This document shows positions 18,991 through 29,815 of a stretch of DNA of 64,000 nucleotides, one piece after another. The number at the start of each line of letters is the position of its first letter. Position 1 is the first letter of the stretch. The DNA is from Hetaerina americana (Eukaryota > Arthropoda > Insecta > Odonata > Calopterygidae), in assembly GCA_022747635.1 (NCBI GenBank), contig JAKTNV010000007.1:3917905-3981904 (forward strand). The letters run 5' to 3'. The notes below the pieces were generated by a model. It was not told where the DNA came from. It saw only the letters and a program-made list of their open reading frames with translations, and searched no databases. Made by a program: the position numbers and the translations under genes.

Positions 18991-21900
18991 GTACACAAAG
19001 TACGTAGTACAATAGTTGGAGGGACTGCCAATGGCTTTTGTCTGATTGGTAGGCTAATCGTAAGGAAATGATCTCTGAATACAAAAGACGATGACATATT
19101 CTATACTCACAGAATCTGGATTTACTGCTAGATTTCAGGTGCCAAACATTTTGGGGTCATGAATCTTGATTATTTTCGAGGGCGATTTCTGCAGGAGTAA
19201 AATGAGTGCTTGAAACTATTTCAGATAAAGTTTTTAGAGTTTAAAAGATAGCGTTTTTTCCCTCGTGAATTGGGAAAATCTTCTTCTATTGTACAGTGCA
19301 CATCTTTGGAATAAAGTCTTGAAATATCCTCCTTAAGTGGCAACATCAAAGAAGAATGCTTTTCACGTCGCTCGATGTCTTACCCCAGCTTACTCTCTTT
19401 GTGAACGCTTTCGTCCCAGATCATCTAATATTCTTGAAACGAAGATAAAAACTTTTTCTAACCCTATCCTAAAACACAGGTTCTCTCACGATAACGGTGT
19501 GTGTCCTCTGGTCGTAATATGGCTCGTCCAATCAAAACTCTTCCCACAAGTTCTAAGCGCCTTCCACGCGTAATCATATCAATTAGTAATAATTATTCCA
19601 CTTTTTACAGTTTATCGTTGCTAGTGGTTGCAGGGGTGTGTGGCAGCCAGTCTGACCCACCAGCCAACCCTCCCACACTCCGGCCAGTCAATTCGCACCC
19701 CCCCCCCCCTCACATCCCCGAGGGCCCTCGTGGTGGGGCGAGGGGGGGGGGGTGGCGGACCAAGGGAGGGGAGGGGTCGATATTTTTAATTGGAAGCGAG
19801 GGCGTAAGCACGGAGGCTCGGAGTGAGTGCACTGGGAAGTACTCGGGATACTTGTGTGTGCTCACGGGGGGCTTAATTAATTATTGCACTACTCAATTTA
19901 TCGACCGCCATTGAGGCGGTGCCTTCAATTGAAAGTTGCATTTTATTGTTCCCCTGAAAAAGTGATTCACGCGATTTCGTTGGGTTTTGGAGTCCTCTAG
20001 ATCCTCTGGACGACCTCCGGATTCTCCCGCGTCTTCCGGTGCTGAGGCCTTCCGACCGCCCGCTCAGAAAGTTCTCTCCGAGAACGGATGGCTCGACTTC
20101 GCGGATCCATACTTGATAGTTTAGACTCTAGAGAAGGTGAAAACTCATTATCGTTTAATATTGGCAAGTACGCACGAGTAATGGGGATTTTTGAAATCTT
20201 TGAGTTGCGAAATGCACGGAGACAAAAAAGAACCTCTGAAAAAGATTTCCCACAAAAGGCTTTAAATGTTGTGAATGAATTGAGTCTTTGCGTGGAGGAT
20301 TGTAAGCAGGAACGATGTCCATCTCTGAACGGCTAAATATACGTATGAGTGCACTCCATTGAATATCAGAGTACATATAGTATATTAAAATCGAAATGAG
20401 AACTTTGATGGAAAGGGCAGTGGAGGTGAACTCGAAGGGAAGCAGTTTCACCGGAGAGATGATTATGAAGACGGAGGAATGGAAGGAATATGAGAATTTG
20501 GCACGGAGAAGCAAGTCAATGGGTGAATTTGACGAGAAACCAATGGAGCAAGTGAAAAACGCGGTGGAAAATGCAGCGGAGGAATACGGAAAGAATCAGA
20601 AGGGCGGAAAAAGTAGAAGGGTCAATTTTGCCTTTCAGAGCTATCGAATGAAAACCATTAATGGCGCGATGGGCAGAAACCAATGGCTGCTCGGGATCGT
20701 TCCAAAACCTATCTTTCTCAGGCAATGAATAATAATTAAAAATCGGTAACACCTTTGTAGTGAAAAACTATGCCATTGTGTAATTCCAAGGTAATTTATT
20801 TAGACACGACTGGGGCATGTCTAACTAAAATACTGTGCATTTATTTTCCATTGTAAATTGAATTGATTTCATGAAGTCGCACCTCAAACCAACATCAGTA
20901 CTTTTGGATTCCGGTGCACATAGTAAAATGGAAAATGGCCATCACTACTTGTAGTGTAGCACATATCTAGTAGTACGTTAGACTCCGAGAATAATTATGC
21001 CATGTCCAGTTATTTTCCCAAGTTTCCTCTACATACTCCTGCGCAAGTGGGGGCCGCAAAATTATTTACTCCGCGCCGGATTTCGCTCGGATGGTAATCG
21101 ACTAATATGAGGTCAGCCATGAGGCCAAGGGTTCCGGCAAAGCCAATCTGTCCCGGTGCACAGTGGTCTAGCCGAAGGCTCGTTGTCTCAGGCCAGGGTC
21201 GAGCTAACCCCGTATTCTCACCCAAAGGGTCGGCGATCGGTGCCTTCCTCAGGGTCATCAATTTTTTCCGCGAATGACCAGGAATGAACGCCTCTTTGGT
21301 TTTAAGAAAGCGTTGTTGCTGAAATTATCGTCTTCGATTTTAATCCGGCAATATCCGAAAAGTTGTCAATTACACTCCTTGTTGCTATGAGCTACCACGC
21401 CTAAGAAGAAGAAAACAATGAAATATTTCTTTTGCGCGTTCATGTCCCATGAAATTTTAAAGTTGATTTTTTGAAAAAGGACTATATTATTCTAAACTAA
21501 TTCTAAACACAGTGTATTTAATATACATTATTAGAGATGGCCACCCCTAACTTAAATCAATGAAAATAAATTATAGTTAAGAATGACTGCAGAAGGGAGG
21601 ATCACTGAAGAATGGCGAGCGGAATGGTAAAGGATCCTCGTCGTCGAAGCCTCATAAACACGTTTCACGAGACATTACACTTCAACCGTTTCCCTGTCCG
21701 CACACGTCCGGGTGCGAAGGTGGGCGCTGCAGGGCGACCCTCACTTAGGGCTCCAAGTGTCCTTCGCCGCGCAAATTTGCTTAAAACGAAGGGACTCAAC
21801 ATTTCGCAAAAAAGGGACGCAGCGTGCAAATCAATGAGTTTATATGCAACAATTTCAGAGTGCAAAAATCATTCGACCGGGACCCTGGATCAAGGCGAAT

Positions 21901-23000
21901 GATTTTCAAACTCTGAAACTGTTGCATTGAAATACACACTTAGCGGATGACCCCGTTAAAGGTTACCGTGGCGGCATCTCCCGCACTTTCTTGGAATTTG
22001 TCAATCAGTTAAAGCAAAAGAAACTAAACGTATTTCATTTAGAAACTTTGGAATGTTTGGCAGCACTCTAAACAATTATCAATATTACTATCACCATCTT
22101 CAAACGAATAATTTTAGATATCGGTTATTGATAAATATACTCACTCATATCGCTCGAGGCTAGAGTGCCAGAGAAATAACATATCTTCAAAATTACGAAA
22201 TTACGCAGTGCTTCGCATGATTATACGAATGAAAACTTTATTGTTACATTTTGCACGACTTTTTTTCGCAAAATTACCCGAGGCAGATTGATTTTGCGTT
22301 TCCCTAGTTTAAAATGATGATGTGGAATTTAAATTCACGTGCAATTAAATTTTGAAGCTGGATTTTTTAAAGATCTACTTCAAAAACACTTCCCGAGTAT
22401 CCTTGAGACTACTACATTTCCTTGGACGTACTGTATGATTTGCTTCGTAAACTGTACGGGCCCTTCTTTCATTGCGCTGCGCATTTTTCTGCGATTAAAC
22501 ATGACTATATTTGACCCAAAGAAAATTAAGACCCGTGGGTGGGGAGAAAACTCTGCGTTCTAAGCCTACAATTGGATCTGACGCAGACACCGACGAGAGA
22601 AGAAAATATATCAGCAACAGCGAGTATTCACCTACACGCTTAGCACTTACGGTGAGTGCAAATTTCGTCGCTTATTCGACCCATTCAACTGCAGATAAAG
22701 TTGAGTATTACTTGATCGACCATTTTTCACTAGTGCTAGATTTCACTGATAGAGGACACGCTAAGCGAAGCCTGACTAAGTGTATACAAGATCGACCTGG
22801 AGTGGCGTGCGCTTCATGGGATTAATAGTACATCGATCAAGAGAAAATGAACACACATAAGTTTTGACTAATTTTCACAGCATATTTTCGTCAACTTCAT
22901 TCGAATGTGTTGTCACATATTGTATTAATGTCATTTGAAACCTTGTACATTATTTTAAAACTATTCTATAGGACGCACAGGTTTTAATGAGCGATTAGAG
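18991..23000. other. No recognisable element; low-complexity G/C patch and unassigned ORFs
   Basis: Mostly unique AT-rich DNA. At 19690-19770 there are long C and G runs. The plus-strand frame 20396-20728 (110 codons) is hydrophilic and charged in its first half (EEWKEYENLARRSKSMGEF) with no domain I can name; it vaguely recalls the linker between LINE endonuclease and RT, not enough to assign. Nothing else is supported. Confidence 0.4.
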
Positions 23001-23149
23001 AACATAATAGTTATCTCAATAGTTTCAGCCTCAACTTTGTGGAAGTTCATTTTAATAAATGAAAAAGAAACACTTTGTTCCAATCCACCACTTTATAAAG
23101 TGGTGGATTGGAAAAAAGTGTTTCTTTTTCATTTATTAACATAATAGTT
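23001..23149 (-). mobile_element. Palindromic mini-insertion with 12-bp target duplication
   Basis: AACATAATAGTT lies at 23001-23012 and again at 23138-23149. The insert (23013-23137, 125 bp) is a 41-nt unique segment followed by an 84-bp palindrome with no loop: 23054-23095 against 23096-23137, one mismatch. On the minus strand the order is inverted arm, arm, tail. The tail contains ACTTCCACAAAGTTGAGGCT, which resembles the tail of the 49.4-kb insertion. No coding capacity. Probably a severely 5'-truncated PLE terminus. Confidence 0.8.
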
Positions 23150-23447
23150 GTCATCGAAGTCAAATGGAAGACATTCAATTCTTTATAATGGGAGGTCTAG
23201 TTTGAAGTCACTTGCACAGGACACATAAAATAGTCTCCAAAAGCTGCTAGCCTAATATATTATATAGGTAAGACTCAAATCTGGTTCACGTTGGAACCCG
23301 AAGTTACTTGGATCGTTTGTTTGATTCACTCCCTGCTATTTCTTAGAATTTCAGTTTTATGCATTGTAGACTGAGCATCCTTGGCGTCCAAATAACCAAT
23401 GCCATGCACTCTCGAGGCAGTGCATTTTAATGAAACACGATGATAAA

Positions 23448-23453
<6 letters not shown>

Positions 23454-23528
<75 letters not shown>
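23454..23528. repeat. (TA)n microsatellite, left half
   Basis: About 37 TA units, interrupted at 23529 by the palindromic insertion and resuming at 23656. Confidence 0.92.
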
Positions 23529-23529
<1 letters not shown>

Positions 23530-23654
23530 CACTTTTTGAAAGACTCACGGACGTGAATAATAATGTATAACACTTAGCACTAGTGGACACAGACAAAAAC
23601 ACAGAAACACACAAAAAAAGATTTGTCTGTGTCCACTAGTGCTAAGTGTTATAC

Positions 23655-23658
<4 letters not shown>
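23529..23658 (-). mobile_element. Palindromic mini-insertion inside a (TA)n tract
   Basis: Arms 23561-23597 and 23622-23658 are perfectly complementary over 37 bp, around a 24-nt A-rich loop. A 32-nt unique segment (23529-23560) lies on the left. The same TA repeat is on both sides, which would hide a target duplication. This is the same plan as 23001-23149: tail, palindrome, flanked by target repeat. Confidence 0.65.

Positions 23659-23688
<30 letters not shown>
23656..23688. repeat. (TA)n microsatellite, right half
   Basis: Continuation of the interrupted TA tract; it abuts the RTE-like copy that starts near 23700. Confidence 0.9.
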
Positions 23689-23691
<3 letters not shown>

Positions 23692-23699
23692 TCATTTTT

Positions 23700-24605
23700 T
23701 ATTTTAGGGTGAAATTGGTGCGCTGTACAGCAAAGTTAAATCTTTATCGGGAAGTAAGAAAGGGAGATCTATGCTAACAGTTAGAGATAAGGTGGATAAG
23801 GTAATAGTTGACGCAGGAAAGATCCAATAGAGATGGAAGGAGTATATAGAAGGACTGTATAGTAAAGAACTTCGACCAAAAAAGTTAGACATTGAAAAAG
23901 AATATGGCGTAGAGGAAGATAGCTTAGGTCCAGGCATACTAGACGATGAGATAGAAAGGGCATTAAGGGAGATGAAACTAAATAAGGCCATGGGGGTGGA
24001 TAGCATTCCCGCGGAACTATTGAAAAGTTTAGGAAAATGTGGGAGGAAGAGGCTATATGGGATGATCCGTAGTATTTATGAGGAAGGAATCTGGCCGGTA
24101 GACTTTGTGAGATCAGTTATAGTTCCTATTCCAAAATAGGTAAATTTTAAAATGGAGCGTAGCTATGTACGGCGCGGTAACGTGGTTATTGATGCAGGAG
24201 GATAGACGTAGACTGGAGGCTTTTGAAATGTGGGTGTGGAGAAGAATGGAGAAGGTGAAATGGACAGAGAAGAAAACAAACGAGGAAGTACTTGGTATGG
24301 TAGGTGAAGAGAGGGGTTTGTTGGGAGCAATCCTATGGAGGCAGGAAAAGTGGATGAAGGGGGTATTGATCGGCAGTGGGATGTTGAAGATTGTGATAGA
24401 GGGGATATTGTTAGGCAAACGAGGAAAGGGAAGGAGCAGGATAGGAATGTTGGACGGGATGAAGGGAGGAAGGTAGTTCTCAGGGATGAAGAGGGACCTG
24501 ATGTAAAGTAGGATGTTGTGTTTTGCTAGGAGTCACAAATTATTTAATTAGTAGCTATGTCCATCGAAAAACCTACCTTAACCGGTAGATTACCTGATAA
24601 TAATT
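23700..24605 (+). mobile_element. RTE-like LINE, internally deleted copy
   Basis: Frames give GEIGALYSKVKSLSGSKKGR, then DKVIVDAGKIQ*RWKEYIEG, EYGVEEDSLGPGILDDEIER and NKAMGVDSIPAELLKSLGKC, up to IVPIPK near 24138. About 24140-24160 the rest of the RT is missing, and sequence resumes in the C-terminal region (EDRRRLEAFEMWVWRRMEKV then GMVGEERGLLG). The 3' tail CCTACCTTAACCGGTAG and TAATAATTATATA closes the copy. Same subfamily as 165-1649; dead. Confidence 0.88.
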
Positions 24606-24884
24606 ATATATTTATTTATTTTAATGCATATATTATATAAAAAACGAACGCTCTTCAGCTTTGATACAAATATAAGTATAAAATCTGACTGAAAAACTTA
24701 AATAAACTTAAAAAAAAGAGAAAAGACACGAATAGTACATTCAGCGCTTCGACGGGCAGGGCGTCGTCTGCTCCGAATATGACGGCTGGCTCGTTAGGAC
24801 GCCAAATCGTGACTGTCCTTAAATATATAGAGTTGTATGTTGGGTGTTGTTTGGTTTGGAGAAAAAAAAAATATAATTTGTAGT

Positions 24885-24932
24885 TGTTTCCGTCCAAAAC
24901 CTACCTTAACCTGTAGATTACTTAAGTTTATA

Positions 24933-25012
<80 letters not shown>
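24885..25012 (+). repeat. RTE-type 3' tail remnant followed by (TA)n(GT)n
   Basis: GTCCAAAACCTACCTTAACC and TGTAGATTAC at 24889-24925 match the RTE-like 3' terminus without any upstream body. A (TA)n tract (24929-24970) and (GT)20 (24971-25010) follow. Either a very short LINE insertion or a remnant that seeded the microsatellite. Confidence 0.65.
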
Positions 25013-25013
<1 letters not shown>

Positions 25014-25290
25014 GGTCGCGGTAGCCCAGGGGGTAGAGCGTTGGACTGCTGACCGGAGGGGCTCGGGTTCGATTCCCGGTCAAGGCACTCCGGGCATCTG
25101 CAACTCCACCCCAAGCTATATGACTTTTCGGGTACCAGATCTTCTTGGGAAACCATAACCGGCACAGGGAAAGGAACTGGCCCCCCTACCCTGATGTGTG
25201 AATTTCACACGCCGTTGGGCTTAGTACTGGGTGATCTCTACCACCATCACCTACTAAACCGATCTTCGGGTTGATTACTGTGTTTATGGT
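25013..25290 (+). mobile_element. tRNA-derived SINE, family 1, copy 2
   Basis: The head has a good A box (GTAGCCCAGGGGGTAGAGCG, 25021-25040) and a perfect-looking B box (GGGTTCGATTCCC, 25065-25077), spaced as in a tRNA. The body has GGGAAACCATAACCGGCACA, ACTGGCCCCCCTACCC, a hairpin around GTGTGAATTTCACAC, and a 3' part CTACTAAACCGATC. The 3' end merges into (TA)n at about 25291-25333. The same TA/GT repeat on both sides suggests insertion into a microsatellite. Confidence 0.9.
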
Positions 25291-28200
25291 ATATATATAT
25301 ATATATATGTATTATATATATATATATATATATAAAATACATATGTATGTGAGTGGATTCTGACGCATCGTTTTCACCCTTGCACCTAATCAGACAGTCC
25401 TGATTCACCGCCTCGTCGCACCCGCCCTCCTATCCCTCCCCGCCCTCCCGATCATCCCCGTCGATTTGTGGAATCCGAGAGGGAGGGAAGAAAAAAGCGA
25501 AAATCATCCCCCGAGAAGGAAGCAAGCCCCGGTTAATATGAGAGGAAGTTTTGCTTCCAATGAAACGGCAATCGCTAAGCAACGGCCTTCCGCCCAGAGC
25601 GGCGCAAACACCACTCCGACCAACCCTTCCCCGCCCGCCCCCATTTGACCGCCCCCCCTCCCTCTCCCCTTCGCAGACGCCCAGATCAATAAAGGGCCGG
25701 AGCCCCCTCCATCTCAACCTCCCCTTCCTTCTCCCCCGCCAACCCCCCACCACTTCCTCCCCCCACCTCCCCCAACACTCCAGACTCCCAACACTGAGTG
25801 GTATAGTCAGTCACATCCTCGCCTTCCGTCTAATTTTTAAACCTTGCCTGGCGATACGAGATTTTTAACTTCCAGGTAACAAAATGAGAGTCCTCAGGAG
25901 TTTGAGCCAGTCATCGATGGGGTTGATATTTCAAGTCTCACTACTGGCGATAAATGGAAGGGAACACACACCACTGGGCTCTGAAAGAGAGGTCTTGGTG
26001 AAATTAGCATTTCATGTACTAAGCATTTCAATCCCTAATTCCACGTACTCTCGTTGTCATAGTTCATCGACGTGGAATTGATTTCTGGCATTCTACGTGT
26101 CACCCCTTGACCCGATGTGGTCATTCCCCGGCGGGTGCGACGGGTGCAGTCTTCTTGGGATTTCCAATGGGTCAGCGAGACTCCATTTCTGCCGACGCGG
26201 CCATCGTCCCTCGTCATCGCGGCTTCCGAGTGAGAAATTGGCCCTTTTTATGTCGCCCGGGGTCAGCTGCATTGAGATTGCAGCGGGATGCTGCCGGCTT
26301 GGCGCCGATTGGCTGCCACCCTACGGCCCCCTTCTTTCGTGCGGCCTTCAACGCGGGCCTCAGGGCGACGCTCGGCCAGGACTCCGGTCGAAATTATTAT
26401 GCCACTCCCGAATCTCCAAGACTTCTTTTTAAAGTCAAATGCTTCCACGGAGCAGTTATGACTCGCCAAATCGGATGGCGGGATCACCACTGCGACTGTG
26501 CTCGGCGGTGGACATTCTTCCGTCCGCTGCAATCCGAGATGTGACGCCCAAGGGGTTAACCCACTTTCAAAGGCCTTTCTCTCTTCCAGCCCGTCTCGCC
26601 ACGTGTGCAAAGAGGGTGGGGCCAAGTGGTCTTCAATCTAATCCTTACGAGCACTTCTCTGCTTTTAGCCTCTGGTTTGCGTATCACCTCCATACTTTAT
26701 CTTTAAGTGTACTCTTGCATCTTGCGGCGTCCCTCATGGTCCCCGGATGGGTCCGTATTCTCGGCGGATACACGCAGAGAAGGAAGGAAATACTGAATGC
26801 AAGGGCGCCCGTGGACTAAAACGGAACACACAGGTGCCCGCGTGGCCACGGAGAGTGGCGACCCGTCCGACGGCCGTTTATGGACTGACCGAGCCTGACC
26901 ATCGGCATTCAAGGAAATAACCCTTAAATGGAGAGAGAGAGAGGGAATGGGACCGCCTTCTGAGGTGGCCAACCAGCTGAAGTTGCCGGCACGGCGGGTG
27001 ACGCCTGAAGACTTGTCGTACTTCGCCAGGGCGGCTTGAACATGAGATATTTCGCCGATGCAGTCTGCCGCCTTTCGGAGGCTGCGCATTTTGCCAAAAT
27101 GCATCCTTACTTTTGATTCCCTGTTTTCACGATTTCCCCGTTGAAACAGCACGCGCAGAGGTACGTATTTCCGTAAAGTACGCCATCGGAAGCATGCCGG
27201 TTCAAAGATCAGCGAATCGGAGAGGAGTCACCGATAGGAATGCATTAGTGATACATGCACGGCATGTGGGAATGGATGAGGTGTCCCTATTGAAAGTAGT
27301 GGTGGGCTGACAACTTCTGCGTCACGCGACGTGCACGACAGCCAATCAGTCCGGTGTCAGCGAGAATCAAAGTGAAATTATTGGTACGGAAAAATAAACA
27401 GAAGCACCCACCATCGCAGGATATACTGCAGAGTCTAACGCTACTGACCAAGAAACAACTTCTAACTCACGAGATAACAAGGAAAACGAAAGAATTAACG
27501 ATATTCTCAGGGAAGTTCTGGATTATGGCAAGACGCCATTGCACAGTTACAAGTATTGATCAAGTTGAAGTATCGAAGAACGCAAAAAGAGAAAACCTTC
27601 AACACCTGTGCATAAGCTTTGGGGACATTGTACACGTAGTATCTTTCACATTCAATATTTGGAAGAATCTCAAAAAGATCCACGGACGTAGGCCATGCGC
27701 CGATATAACTGAGGAATGTGGGAAAGACCAAAGCGATGACCAAAACCAGAATGAACTAAACCAGATTACATCGTGGTCCAGCACGATTGTAAATACATTT
27801 TAGCAGTATAAACAGGGATGAGAATGCAAAATGAATGAAAGAGGAATGGAAAAATATGATGCGCTAACAGCCATTACGGATCCATTCTCATTATATTCAG
27901 TCCCTTCATTATGCAGGCATGCTCACATATAGCAAGTAATAATCATAGCTGGAAGACTTCAGGCAAAAACAAAATGCATAACTTCGGCGTTATTTGTTAA
28001 AATTGTTAAATCATTTTGGATAGGTCTAAGTATTCGTATTAGGAACCGCGGGCGATGGTTAGGTCTTCTAATTGAAAAGATTGCGAGGTGCAGAATATGG
28101 ATTTTGCTGTGTTCAAAAATGTAACGAAGGCAGAAAGAGTATTTAAAGGCTAATATGTTGGATCATCTACATTTCCATTTTCAAGGTGATCCGAAGTAGT

Positions 28201-28715
28201 GCGCGGTCCTCTCAACGGCGCAGGAAGTCATCTGCTGCCCTTTTGAAGAAGTCTGGTGCCCGCACCGATGGTCGACCTCCCGAGGGAGGATTCCCCTCTG
28301 CAACTATTGTCGCACCCACACAATCTCTCTTGTCGTATTGTATATGTACTCCACTCTACTTGAAGCTTGTCGCATATCCTTTTCGTAACAGTTTTTCACA
28401 AATTAAGCGGAGCAACCAGTTTCAAAGTTAAGTGAAGTTTGGAAGAATCTTCAAGGTATTCCGGTTTTCACACTCTAGACTTAATTATTTTATATTTCAA
28501 CTTCTAATAGAAACATGGTGACGTATACGAATTTTTAGTTTAAAACGATGTAATTTCAATGACAAACGTCGCCACTGAGTTTGGTCCCTGGTCTTCTGCT
28601 TAGGATGTTCTAATTTTTTATTACCTCAGTAGATGAATGCAAACCTAAAGAGAGGAATACAAAGTACGTATGCACACTACAAATACATGTAGATATGTAT
28701 TTGATACTATTCATA
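25291..28715. other. No recognised gene; C-rich 25.4-25.8 kb; one unexplained ORF
   Basis: 25291-25333 is (TA)n. 25400-25800 is strongly C-skewed. 26100-27000 is GC-richer and non-repetitive. The plus-strand frame 27354-27803 (149 codons, with H/K/Q-rich N-terminal half and acidic C-terminus) has no motif I know and a normal base composition for the region. It could be chance, an exon or a decayed element. None of the GC-rich frames shows a domain or splice pattern that I can defend. Confidence 0.4.
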
Positions 28716-28719
28716 TATA

Positions 28720-29641
28720 CGAGGGCGATTCGAAAAGTAAGGTCTCCTATTTATTTCATGAAAAATCAAATTTATTCTCGACTTTTTGTGCATCGTAGGA
28801 AAGGCTGAGCATTTGGCTATTTTTCTACTTAGTCGCCTTGACGATCAATTACTTTTTGCATCCTTGTGAGCAGCTTTTTAATGTCGGCGTCGTACCTTTC
28901 TCCCGCCGCGTCGCGAAGCCAACTGACGACTGCTTCTTTCAATTCTTCGTCTGACTTCAATTTCTGTTCCCCAAGGTGTTTTTTGAGAGTGGGAGACAAG
29001 TGGTAGTGGCTGAGGGTAACGTCCAGACTGTAAGGTGGGTGGTCGATGATATCCCAGCCGAATTTATTGAGAAGGGTGGTCGTTTGATGTGACTCATGTG
29101 GACGTGCATTGTCATGATGCAAACACACTCCTTTCGTGAAACACCTTGTTGTAACCGAGGACCTCCGACACAATATTCTGCACGGAGAAGTAGCCACTCT
29201 CTTCATTAAAGCCTTCATTTATCTCATGAAGGGTAATTCTCCGGTTATTGTTCACCATCTCGTCAATTGGAGCCACCGTTGATTCCGGCCCCGCCCCGAC
29301 CGCTGCTCATCGTGGACGTTTTCCCGGCCATCAAAAAACTCCCTGCGCCACTTCCGCACGTTTTTGATGTCCATAATACACTTCTCACCGTACACTTCCA
29401 TTATGGCGATGAATTAATATCGAAGAAGCTGTCATCAGTTGGCTTCGCAATGTGGCGGGAGAATGGTGCAATGCCGGTATTAAAAAGCTGCTTACAAGGA
29501 TGCAAAAAGTGATTGATAGTGAAGGCGACTAAGTAGAAAAAAGCAAAATGCTCAACCTTTCCTACGGTGTACACAAAGTTGAGCAAAAATTTGATTTTTC
29601 ATGAAATAAAATAGGAGACCTTACTTGCCGAATCGTCCTCG
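28720..29641 (-). mobile_element. Mariner derivative with two inverted 3' ends
   Basis: The left TIR (28720 on, CGAGGGCGATTCGAAAAGTA) matches the reverse complement of the right end at 29641-29590. The minus-strand part codes for the C-terminal half (CLHHDNARPHESHQ, IIDHPPYSLDVT...HYHL, then KKLLTRMQKVIDRQGD) and an N-terminal piece (EVYGEKCIMDIKNVRKWRRE) near 29400-29300, with the middle deleted. From about 29415 a plus-strand copy of the C-terminus starts (EEAVISWLRNVAGE, GIKKLLTRMQKVIDSEGD). Both outer ends are therefore 3' ends in a roughly 225-bp inverted repeat. A TA flanks the left end but not the right. Confidence 0.85.
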
Positions 29642-29815
29642 GACGAGGATTGCTGGAAAGCTTTCGGACCTCAACAAGAAGATGGCAGTATTCTGCAACA
29701 AAAGTTAGGTTAAGTCTTTGAGCATACCCCTCAAGATATTCACCAAAATATCTGCCATTTTGCACCCTGTTACTTGACAATCGTTTGAGTGAGCCCTTGT
29801 GGGATTTTTTTGGAA
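29642..29815 (+). other. 5' leader of the mariner that follows
   Basis: GGAAAGCTTTCGGACCTC near 29654 resembles a mariner end, and AT-rich leader sequence precedes the start codon at 29816. A clean TIR match to the 3' end near 31120 is not obvious. Confidence 0.4.

Noticed and set aside
21010..21261. GC-richer block as a SINE or gag-like fragment
   Set aside because: No A/B boxes in correct spacing, no second copy in the window, and no zinc-knuckle or other motif.
24837..25165. ORFs through the TA/GT repeat and SINE
   Set aside because: Cys-Val and Tyr-Ile runs are translations of (GT)n and (TA)n, and the rest is the SINE body.
25430..25868. Overlapping proline/glycine-rich frames as a structural protein gene
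   Set aside because: They come from a C-skewed low-complexity stretch; several frames on both strands are equally open.
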